Assembly (NCBI GenBank): GCA_000320545.1
Contig: ADNK01001387.1
Span: forward strand, 27,501 to 52,500
Source of the DNA: Bigelowiella natans CCMP2755
Lineage: Eukaryota; Cercozoa; Chlorarachniophyceae
Direction of reading: 5' to 3'
DNA length: 25,000 bases
Below the pieces are notes generated by a model. The model was not told the origin of the DNA, did not search any database, and saw only the letters and a list, made by a program, of their open reading frames with translations. Positions 9,972 to 19,572 of this stretch are shown in pieces. The position numbers and the translations under genes were made by a program. The stretch's first letter is position 1, and each line of letters starts with the position of its first letter.

Positions 9972-11281
9972 TTATCTTCGGACACCTTGTTCATTGGTGG
10001 TGGATACCTGTTTTTCAATACCAACCCATCCTTCCTCACGGACGATAATTTCGTTTTCTTTTGTGCTTATCTCTCTATCGTCAACTTCAGCATCTTTCAA
10101 ACTTCTAACATTGTTTCCGCTATTTATCGGTGAGGGATCTAATTTTTCTGTTGTAACATCTCTGACAACGTTATGCTTAATAGCACTGATTTGGTGTTCC
10201 TTACTTTCCTTTTCCACGGATATTCGATTTCCATCAGGGATTGCATCAGTAAATTTTGTATCATCGGTATCTTTTTTATTAACATGCTCTTCTATCGGTA
10301 CCGATGGTGCTGTGGATGGATCCACTTTTGTTATTATACTAGAACGAATAGTCAGTGAGGATTTTTTCCCGTCGCTGGCATTCTGATCTGAGTCCCTTGT
10401 ATGTCTATTCATAGTCTCTAATGGGAAAGCTCTATTGTCTCCATCGATCAGATTATTGTTTCCCTTAATATCTTTATCACTAGCCTTGTGCTCTTTTCAA
10501 AATATGATACACTTGTAAGCACGTGATAGTTCACGTATTATGATACTAAATTTTTAAATTCGAAAATTTATGGATGTCTGGCAATTTTATCGGAATGTAT
10601 CGGTTATCGGTATTTCTTTGTTTATATTTCTAAAAACAACAGTTTCCTTTCTTTCGAGCCTTAGTTTTCATTTCCTTTTCCCGGCAATTTTCTTATGATG
10701 TATGATTTTATGGCTGTATCATCCATGGATGTCATATCATGCGAACATATACTAGTACTTAGATAGTTACCTGTATTCTTAATGGGGGATTCATGCGGGG
10801 AATTTGCCTTGCTTGATCCAAGATCTGATTTACCCCAGGTTGGAACGCCTCCAGAACCCAAGACCATGCTACCATCGACTGGGGTGACGATTTCATGCAC
10901 TGGAACATGTTCTATATCCTCCGATTTGCCTATATGTTACATGCAATAAGTTTCTTTTAAGAATTTTCTTCTGAGATAAAATTTACCCTCGATTTGGGAT
11001 AGAGCGAGAGAAGGTTGCCCGAGATGAGAATTTTTCGTTTCGTTATTGAGTTGAGAAGGAGGCATTTTGTTACTTAGAGTGAGCACCCCTACGCTTGTGG
11101 TTGTGTCAGCTCGGTTTCGAATTGAATTTACTGCTATTCCTTGAACCTACAAATCCGCACCACTTGAGGTTCAAAATATTGGTGAAGAAAATTTCATTAA
11201 GACTTTTTTGAATTCGTTGAGACGTTGAACAGTTGAATTAGTTTCCGCTTCTCCATTTGAAGCACTCTTTTTCACAGACAT
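9972..11281 (-). CDS. Polar, probably disordered protein, 4 exons, function unknown
   Basis: Exons in transcript order: 11281-11204, 11146-10987, 10929-10771, 10492-9972; 918 nt, 305 aa, all GT-AG with consistent phases (0, 1, 1). The N-terminus (MSVKKSASNGEAETNSTVQR) leads into a short, possibly helical segment (RLNEFKKVQGIAVNSIRNR). The rest is Ser/Asp/Glu/Lys-rich with little hydrophobic content and no recognisable domain, signal peptide or membrane segment, suggesting an intrinsically disordered regulatory or scaffold protein. It lies 223 bases downstream of the kinase gene on the same strand, but I see no sign that the two are one gene: the kinase ends in its own stop at 11505 and this gene has its own ATG. 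The reading frame continues upstream of that ATG without another ATG, so an unseen 5' exon is possible. Confidence 0.65.
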
Positions 11282-11504
11282 TCGCGACTTGGTTTCAGAT
11301 TTATAGTAACAAAAGTAGGCATATGGGTGACTTTTAAATGAGTTTGCTATGTATTCCCACTCACAATAATTGACATACACAGACAAGTAGACTTAAAGGT
11401 AGATTGCCAGATACACTAATTATATTGATCACAGTTTTTAAGCACTTGCAAAAAGATGGATACACAGGGAAATCCCTCTTCATTTCATATTCACATTCAA
11501 AGAT

Positions 11505-13636
11505 TCATTTTAGCCAGTGAAGACTTAAATTTGTAATGCATGCATGGTTGTGCAAAATATTCAAGACCTCCGCCGCCGTTGCGCTCTTGGGAGGGAATGC
11601 ATCGCCTGTAAAGTAATGAGAATTAATCATAATCTAGTTTTAATACTTTCCCAGCCACATTTTCTTAGTATTAATCTTGTGCATTAATCTAGATTGCACC
11701 GTATTTCTACAAATGCTACGCACCAGCTGAATTTCGGAAAGGAGGCTTCGTGTTGTAGTCAATATTATTAAAAACCCTTTCAACCTGAGACCGAGAGGTT
11801 GTGTGGGGCCAATATAAATTCATCAAGAAGTCAACACCTTTTCTCGTTCAGACTTATCTAGCGGTTTACGGCCCTCCGCCTATGAAAAATATGCTTATCA
11901 AACCATCGAGTACATATTTCTATCCTATTTTCGTCAACAGGCGTTACGATACCATAATCTGTTCCTCGGCTTCGTAAACAGGATTGAAATTTAGCTTCTG
12001 AATAACATAATTACATAGTACGTTTAATTTCACCAAAATATCATTCTTCAACCAAGTCCTGTAACCTTTAAACTGGGTGTGTGAGGGGGTTTTAGATTTT
12101 TGTCTTCGATCTAATGCAGATGTAAGTCAGAGATGAAATTTTCCCTAAATAAAAGTGTGAAGAAATTACTTTTTTCCAATCCCAACTAGGAGCATTAGCA
12201 AAAAATGGATGATCTCGCACAGTCCTCCAAAATCCAACGTACCCTATAAGGAAATCCGTAACTCTCAAATTGTCAGTTAAGAGAAACATAGATTTTTTTT
12301 ACCTAGGCGCTTTTCTTCTCTGAAAGCGCATAATTTTGCAACAATGTCTCTGCAGTCATTTGATATCTTCTTCGGTAGTTTAGGAGTGGGAAAATCATCT
12401 TTTCTAACTTTTGATCTATCCATCAATTTCGGATCAAAAGGACTTCTCTTTAGAAGCATACGAGCTAGAGTCGCTCCAAATGTAAAAAAATCTGGCATAA
12501 ACCCGTAAGAATGTCTATTGATGACCTAAAATATAAATATATATATTTAATATATACACACACACATGTGTGCATATATCCTTTCAAACTTTCGTAACTC
12601 CACTAGACATCTTGTGGGGAGAGTCTAATAACCTCAGGAGCAACATATCCAGGTGTGCCACAGCATCCTCGTGTGCGAAGATGATGAGGAGGCGGGTAGC
12701 GTTTAGAAAATAGGTCGTTTCGATATCTCCTAAAATTTAAAGGTATAAATCCATTCAGATAGAAAACTAAAACTAGCACCTGTCTTTTTCCTGGAGCATA
12801 GTGGCCAGTCCCAAGTCAGTGATATAAAGATGCCCCTTTAAAGAAAGTCTGTTTTATAATAGTTTTCTTATTTTGTAGAGTCTTTATTACCTTTGCATCA
12901 AGAATACAATTCTCTGGTTTCAAATCCCGATATACGAAGTTCAATTTGTGAATTGCCTCTAGACCCAATAGAATTTCAGCAATATAGAATCGAGCCATAT
13001 GTTCTTCCATGGGACCATAATTTTCTGAAAATAAATACCTCGAATGAGGATACTCCGTTAGGGAAATCAGGCGAATACCTAAATAAAAGTTTAGATCTCC
13101 ACCCCTCAAGAAAGGCATGACAAGCACCAAATCCATGGACGACAGGAATGCGTACTGAATTCATCAAAGCTGCAAATCAAAAAACTTATTCCGCCCCGTT
13201 TTTTCGTAAATTCGCTACATGAAGTTTCACAACGAACGGAGATTTAACGCTTGCCATAACTGTACGTTCAACCCACGCTGCCTTCCAATGGCTTTCTTTT
13301 CTGATTAACTCCCTGAGATCCTTTCAGATTGATAAACCTTATTCATCCAATGAATGGGCTCGTTTAATACACGGTAATTGCCTGCAATTTCATTGCGTAG
13401 AAAACGCTGCTGTTCTCAATGTCATCGTATCGACTGGGAACTGGATCTTTTCGATCCTGCGCAGCCTTTACCTGCTCAAGGTTAACAACCAAGGTCGATC
13501 CCATGAAAAATCTTTGGATATTTTGCCTATGCACCTTACCAAACCCTCCTTTACCGACGGTGGAAAGGAGTGAAAAGTGTGACATGTCGACTTTTTCAAT
13601 GTTGATAGCTCCTTCGGAAGCCGCGCAGGCGCCCAT
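11505..13636 (-). CDS. AGC/GRK-like serine/threonine protein kinase, 13 exons
   Basis: Exons: 13636-13382, 13320-13219, 13154-13079, 13024-12891, 12835-12780, 12729-12633, 12525-12303, 12243-12170, 12110-12066, 11997-11953, 11879-11838, 11784-11724, 11605-11505; 1311 nt, 436 aa. Catalytic elements: GKGGFGKV loop (29-36), VFYAMK lysine 83, alpha-C Glu103, YRDLKPEN (176-183), DLG (196-198) instead of DFG as in GRKs, GTPGYVAPE, then KRLG and DHPFF typical of AGC kinases. About 40 extra residues sit between the glycine loop and Lys83. The C-terminal tail carries [21 protein letters not shown] and FNNIDYN, which looks like an AGC hydrophobic motif with Asp at the phosphosite. No RGS domain precedes the kinase. 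The start is the ATG of MGACAAS, resembling a myristoylation plus palmitoylation signal, so membrane attachment is likely. The first intron uses GC-AG. Kinase identity is certain; GRK-like subgroup is inference. Confidence 0.94.
13321..13381 (-). other. Probable GC-AG intron in the kinase gene
   Basis: With the donor CAG|GCAATT, exon 1 ends at Gln85 and joins to give [14 protein letters not shown], exactly the spacing of AGC kinases between the catalytic Lys and the following helix. A GT donor nine bases further on is also in phase and would insert three residues. Conservation favours GC, but the GT alternative cannot be excluded from sequence alone. Confidence 0.6.
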
Positions 13637-13830
13637 TTCCCACAACCCGGTCAATTCCAATGGACAATTTCGTTGCGCTCCGCCACTCTCAGAGTTGATT
13701 TGCTCGTCTGTCTGCGTGTTGCTTGTGTGTTAGGTGTGTAGGATGTGTGATTTGTTTTTCTTGAATGCAGTGAAGGACAGCACTAAATGGTAGTTTACTC
13801 ACCTACTACATGTAAGTTGATGATGATGTC

Positions 13831-13848
13831 CTCTCTCTCTCTCTCTCT
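13831..13848. repeat. (CT)n microsatellite
   Basis: Eighteen bases of CT dinucleotides upstream of the kinase gene, possibly in its promoter or 5' UTR. Confidence 0.9.
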
Positions 13849-13986
13849 TTCTCTTGCTCCACTTCGTTGTTGTTATGAGATGTGTGACTACTAGATCTAG
13901 AGTGAACAATGGACGATTTTGGGCAATTTCTGCCCACTGCGTTTCTGCCGCTAGCTTGCAACTGCGACAAACACTGCACGTGTCAT

Positions 13987-14014
13987 GTCGCAAGTCGCAA
14001 GTCGCAAGTCGCAA
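13987..14014. repeat. Tandem heptamer GTCGCAA x4
   Basis: Four perfect copies of the seven-base unit GTCGCAA, upstream of the kinase gene. Confidence 0.95.
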
Positions 14015-14093
14015 ACTCAGCTAGCAAACTCGAGACCCACATCGCAAATTGGTGCTGCCAATGACGGATTTCCTGGAGCACTCATTTTCCACA

Positions 14094-14133
14094 ATGGACA
14101 CAGCAATGTGTTGTGTGCACTTTGCATGTCCAT
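14094..14133. repeat. Hairpin element, copy 2
   Basis: The arms ATGGACACAGCAA (14094-14106) and TTGCATGTCCAT (14122-14133) match the arms of the element at 9707-9751, with the same asymmetry in the stem, a compensating G-C for A-T difference at the outer end, and a different loop. Both right arms are followed by CAT. Confidence 0.65.
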
Positions 14134-15096
14134 CATTTCCCACTGAAAACGACCAAACACAGAGGGTTGTGGGAAATGGGCGCCCACGCGGCATCCAAGT
14201 GAGCTGTTCTCAGTTGTCAAACTCAAAGAAGTCGAAGGTCCAGAAACGTGCACACTGCGCTGCACCAGTGTCGGACACAATGAGCACTTCACTTGTTTGT
14301 TCGTTCGTGTGTCACGTGCACGTTCCTGGGCTCGTTCACGATCCTTTCGCTTTGCACGATGACGCTTTGAACCACTTCATCACTGCAACAAAAGGCAAAT
14401 CGAGGGTGAAGGAGGCAGGTCACAATCGTGAACACAGCTGGACAGTGACGTGGTGTTGCGTGTCTGTTGTCACAAGTTTTGGCCCGACCTAGCGACGTTC
14501 TTCAGTTTCACGAGTCCCAGCATGCAAACGGAGTTTTGGTGACACTCCTGATGTGCTGTGACAACTCGAAGAGCCTTGACCCACCCATTGCTGTCAGAAG
14601 CATGATGGTTGGCGGTGCGCAATGCAGGCGACTGGCATGGTTGGGTGGAGGCAGGAAGGCAGGGGAGAACAGCTGGACAAGCAGCTGTCTCAGATCTGTG
14701 TTGATGATGACGTGACGTTTCATGCACGTCACACAATGTCAACATTCATCAAGGCGAAATCGCCTGAAGTGGTGTGCGCGCCGGCAGCGCTGAACATTGG
14801 CAGCGGGCGAAACAGCCCGATGACACGTGAGAGGCTGGCTCTCATTGGTCAACAGCCACTGCACGCATTGTCGCGGCAGTTCATCGAAGTCGCACATTGC
14901 ACTTCGGCTGCATTCTCAACTGTGTGCGTGTTGCTTGTCGCAGCCAATGAACGCCCGCAGATTGCTCTGGCGTTGCTGCTGCTGGTGCAAGCATGCACTG
15001 CGCGGTCTGGATGCAAAGCATTCCAACGCTTGCCATTGGCGCGCTGGTGGCAGTGTGCAACGAGAGAGAGTCGAACGTCAAGCACCAAACGTTGAG

Positions 15097-15553
15097 CAAA
15101 GCGTTGGTGCAAGGAACCACACGAGCAAGAACCACATGGGCTTGCACAAGCACGTGGCAGCGCCCAAATGAGAGTCATTGCGAGGAGTTGTGAGCACACT
15201 GTTGGTGTTGACACAACTGGCCAACACCAGCCTGGCAACGCCCATCACCAGCTCAACTGAGGGAGCTGAGGACGATGAACTGGCTGGCTGGGGCTGGGTG
15301 CCCTGTTCACCAATTGAAGGTGCAACCAGAACGCATCCCAGGTTTGGCTGACGCTGCTCACCTCGATCGGGTTCGCCAGTCTAGCAGTGGAAACCAGGAG
15401 CACTGAGATGGAGTCATCAAACTGGTGCACACACAGCACAAGCGTGTTGCAAGAAAATCGAGCTGAACAATGGTTCGACGAAAGCTCAGAACAATGAACA
15501 ATGAACAATGAACAAAGCGTTGATCAAATCCACACGCGCCAGAACCACGTGGG
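15097..15553. repeat. Two copies of a degenerate ~43-bp direct repeat
   Basis: Unit A is at 15097-15140 and unit B at 15513-15553. Both begin CAAAGCGTTG, share CCACACG in the middle and end AGAACCAC followed by [A/G]TGGG. The complementary strand of both units can be read as HVVLARV...NAL, but no larger protein is evident. Confidence 0.75.
15491..15511. repeat. Tandem heptamer ACAATGA x3
   Basis: Three perfect copies of ACAATGA lie immediately before unit B of the degenerate repeat. Confidence 0.95.
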
Positions 15554-16303
15554 AGACAGAAAGGCCCTGTCGATTTCTTTGTCGGTCGAAGGCACACCAA
15601 AGGTGCCAGGTGGCCCCTGTTGAGCAAGGAACAACTTTTCTTTGGAGGCACGCTGGCACGGCATCGAAGGCACCCCAGTGACAACGTTGTGGGGAAAGGG
15701 CGGGGAGGGGGCTAAAAGGCAGCAAGCTTCAGTCAACAGGGCGCAACTCGAGAGTCACTCCAGTTTTTTTCGTTCGAGTTTTTTCAAGCGCCGTGCACCC
15801 AAAAATGATGACACACGTCAACGCTTCTGAAAGGCCATGGACTCACTTTTGGTTGTTTCCCGTTGAAAACGACCAAAACAATGAAACATTTTTTCATCAA
15901 ATCGCAAAACAACAAACACATCCAAGCCATTTCGTAATGCGTCACAGATTTGAAGAGCTCATGCACAGTTCGACGTTACATTTTGGGAGTTATGAATGGC
16001 CCTCAAAACACCAGTAAAGGAGACCAAACACACGTCGCACTGAGCTAGTGGCCACAACAACATGAGCTACAAGGTTTCTTGTGATCACAATCTTGTTGGT
16101 TCAAATGGCGAAAACCGCAAGTGCGACAAGCTCACTGCATGTCGTTAAAGTGAACTGGAATCACTATTTTCAACCGGATGCCTGTCCTCGCTCCCCCCGA
16201 CCATGCCACATGTCACCCGTTGATGACCAGCATCCTTTCCATGACTCCCGTCCTGTAATGCAGAAAAATACACACTGAGCCGCTTGCTCCCTGCGATAGC
16301 ACC

Positions 16304-19300
16304 ATGCGCTGGAACTCGGGGTTGTTTTGGATCCCATTTCTTGCTTGGTATGCACCTCGGCAAGGCGAAGGGGCAATTCTCTATCATCTTGCGTCCTACA
16401 GTAGTTACACACAGTCTCCCATCAAAACTCCGGTCTCCTCAAACCGCTATGATCAAACGTAAGTGCTGCATCAGTCACGAACTATCACGAGTATTCTATT
16501 ATCGTTATCAGCCACATGAAATTGAAGTTCTTGTAAAAATCTTTTGAGAAATTCTACGAGTATGAAGTACACAGTTCTCACAAAGACAAGACGAAATGTT
16601 TTTTCCTTTTCAGGTACATGTTCTGGATGACAGCTGAGTCGAATGGTCGGCAGAATCCAATACATGCGGGGGCTCGTTATGAGGGAACGATTATAATTGA
16701 ACCTGATTTGTCATTGACTTATTATTACGGGCCTGGGACTGGAGATTTGAAAACTAGTTTTTCCAGTGGCGCAGTGGTACAGTCTTATGATATTGCTGTA
16801 TTATTTGTAGCGTTTACCTGACGAGAAAAACTTGCTCTGACGTATAAATACGGTTTTATTACCAACAAGTATGCGAACTCAAAGTGTAGAAATGCATCAC
16901 ACATACATACACAGATTGACGTTTCATCGAATTTCATAATAGCGACGTGTGGTGGCAATAATGCAGATTACCTGGAATAAGTGGATGCACGTGGCCGTGA
17001 CTCGCCAGATCACATCGACACCAAGAAAGCTCTGCTGGTATATAAACGGAAACTTAACGGCCACACAAGATGCTCCATACGCAGTGGTAGTAGATATCCT
17101 TTAGGAACAATTTGCACGATGTCTGCCTTCCTACCAGTGGCGATCTAAACGCAAGAATAACCTTAATAATATTAAAAAAAAAAAAGAGAGAGAAAGTAGA
17201 GGTGGCTGTTGTGCATGCAGTCGCGGCTAAGGCTCAGGGGTTCATGTGAGACTAGGTATAAATCCTCGTGCATAAACTGGAAATACCTTTCAAAAGGCTG
17301 GGCAATGGTCGGGGAATGCAAATCATTTCATTGGTGGGGGGGGCTGGTTGAACGATTTCAAAGGCAAGATGCGAGGATTCTATATTTACGATGAAGCTTT
17401 AAGTCAAGCACAAATCCAGGCCGCCATGACTCGGGTATTAGCATGAGTACAGTTGTACACACAAATGCTAGAATATGCGTATAAAATTGAACTAGCGAAT
17501 AAGTCAACAATATAATATATAATTTGGAAAAAGAGCCTTCCTTCTGCTAATATGGCCTGTCTATCCGGTGATGGAAATCCGCCACTGCCATAAACCAGAT
17601 AGTTCAAAGAATACTTTCTAATGTTGTTTTTTGAACAAACATCACAGGACAGCCCATACGTAGCTCTGTCTGCAGTCGGTATGCGCTTTAGCTATATTTC
17701 AGTGGATACTAAAAATTAATAAATGCCTAGAAAAGGCAAACTCGCACATGGAGTTGAAAAACTGGAGCCATGACTCGCCCTTTTGCATTCATAATCGGGT
17801 GTTTTTCCCAATATTTTTTTCCAATATATGTACGTTTGAAATGCATAAGGAGTAGTGCAGTCTAAATGGGATTCTTCTCATCACCCTTCCAATGACAGTG
17901 AGAATTATCACAACTATATCCTTCTTTGCTAGGTGAAATGAGGCGGACTTCCGCGAATTCCAGCTCATGGAAGCACGTCTCACTCGCACAGGTAGGGATG
18001 TATTTGGACAAAATCCGTGCAAGCTTTTTCTTTCCGAGAGGCGATAGTTACGACGATGAAATGACCAAATGATAATCCAACGGGGTCGGGAGCTCGCTCC
18101 TGCGAGAAAGATTATTCTTTTATATCATCTGACTCGCGAGCATTAATCTCTATTCTTGCAAGTGACAACTGTTACGCTCGCGTATAGCTAGTGATATACG
18201 AAAACTATTCTGCTCTCATAACCAAAGCATATGCCCTCCCCCTCACACCCCGTCCTCCGTCAGAGCTACACCGACCCTATCTTAGTCATAGGGGACCCCA
18301 CAAACTTCGATTCGCGAATTTTCGGATGGAGAGTGAAGGACGTGGCGGAAAGCTCATTTGCGGTGAAGGGTTTCGGCGACGATGCTCACACAGGCAGCGA
18401 GGAGTTACACTATATAGTACTAGACAGAGGGGATCATATGATTGACGGTGTGCGGTTTCTCGCTGGTAAGACTACTGGGCAGTATAAATTCGAAGTGCAA
18501 TTCCATCCCCCCTTCAGGTCTGCTCCATATTTCATGCCGTTTATTCGCAGCTTCAATCAGGAAGGCTGGATGGAGGTGCGCGGCTACCAAATCACTGCGG
18601 GCGGCGCGTGGATTTCCATCAGCCCTGTTGAGAGCATCAGGAAAGGACCCTCCGCGGCAGTTAGTGAAACGGTTTCTTGGATTGCGTTTGAGCGCAGCCC
18701 TGCGACCTTCCGATCTGGCTCGTACGTGTCGGCTCTTGGGAGTTTCAACTCAAAGTATCAGGAATGTGCCCCTACCAATGGAAGTGCACCGACCACCAAC
18801 ATATCCATCTTAGGGGTAACTTCTCCCCAGGCCGTATTCATCGTCAAGATAATGTCGAGGAATGGGGTCGACCCTATCACTGCTCGTTGGATGCGAAAGG
18901 CGCCTAGCTCTCCATCCCTCGACGTTTGCTGGAATGAAGATAGGACATTTGACGATGACCTAGCCCACAACCTGGAGAGTTTTGTCGTGCTGGCTCAGAA
19001 TAGTAGTGCCGTAATTCATACCTCCTCGCCAACATCAGCGCCATCGATATCACCCACTCGCTCCCCCACTGTAAGTCTCGCGTTTAACAAGCCCACGGAG
19101 CAGTCAAGTACCGCACAAAACAGGCAATCTTCCAAGGCTGTGGATGGAAATCCAGATCCACGGATGGAAGAGGGATCATGCTCCCAAACCGAGAACGGGC
19201 ATGCGAACCCTTTCAACATCCTAAACAGCGAGGAGGTGCGTCCTGGCGTGAATGTCAACCGTGGGTCTGTGAGGACGGTAGGACCGTACATCCTCGAGTT

Positions 19301-19506
19301 CAAACTCAAAGTAATGGGAATTGTGAGTGGCTGGGGAAGCATCGTGCACTTCACAACCAAGGATAACTGCTGCAAGAACGGCGACCGAGTAATTTATCAC
19401 TCCCGTAGATCTAGACACAAATCTCTCTCTCTACCCCCCCGCACCTCCCCCCTTCTCTCTACCCCTCTCCTACACATAACTGACCAAACCCGATCCTGTT
19501 TGTTAA

Positions 19507-19572
<66 letters not shown>

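Larger units (their letters stand above)
13628..14184. repeat. Inverted copy of the kinase start-codon region
   Basis: The 21 bases at 13628-13648, which on the minus strand span the kinase ATG and the first codons, are repeated exactly in inverted orientation at 14164-14184. Similarity continues about 13 bases further into the coding sequence with a few mismatches, so the copy reads MGAHAASK then stop, against MGACAASE in the gene. The arms are about 515 bases apart. Confidence 0.85.
13637..16303. other. Large head-to-head spacer, GC-richer, no convincing gene
   Basis: Separates the start codons of the kinase (-) and the REJ-domain gene (+). Between about 14000 and 15750 many overlapping open frames occur on both strands, but none has a recognisable domain, codon pattern or splice structure that outweighs the others. 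The stretch has its own vocabulary (GTTGC, GCACG, CACGTG, GAACCAC) and several degenerate repeats listed separately. Old duplicated or mobile DNA is possible; promoters of both flanking genes should lie near its ends. Confidence 0.55.

Noticed and set aside
14049-15730. Many overlapping open frames of 60-160 codons on both strands of the large spacer
   Set aside because: They overlap in several frames at once, have no recognisable motif or splice structure, and are expected from the GC-richer composition and repeats.
17157-17296. A possible extra LamG exon after the acceptor at 17139 (SGDLNARITL in one frame) ending in an A12/GA-rich tract
   Set aside because: Its phases do not fit both neighbours, whereas joining 17086 directly to 17297 is in phase and gives the expected spacing to IGGGG.
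17330-17350. An apparent frameshift at the poly-G run before the FKGKMRGFYIYDEAL segment
   Set aside because: Reading the exon in the third frame (SGNANHFIGGGGWLNDFKG) crosses the run without any shift.
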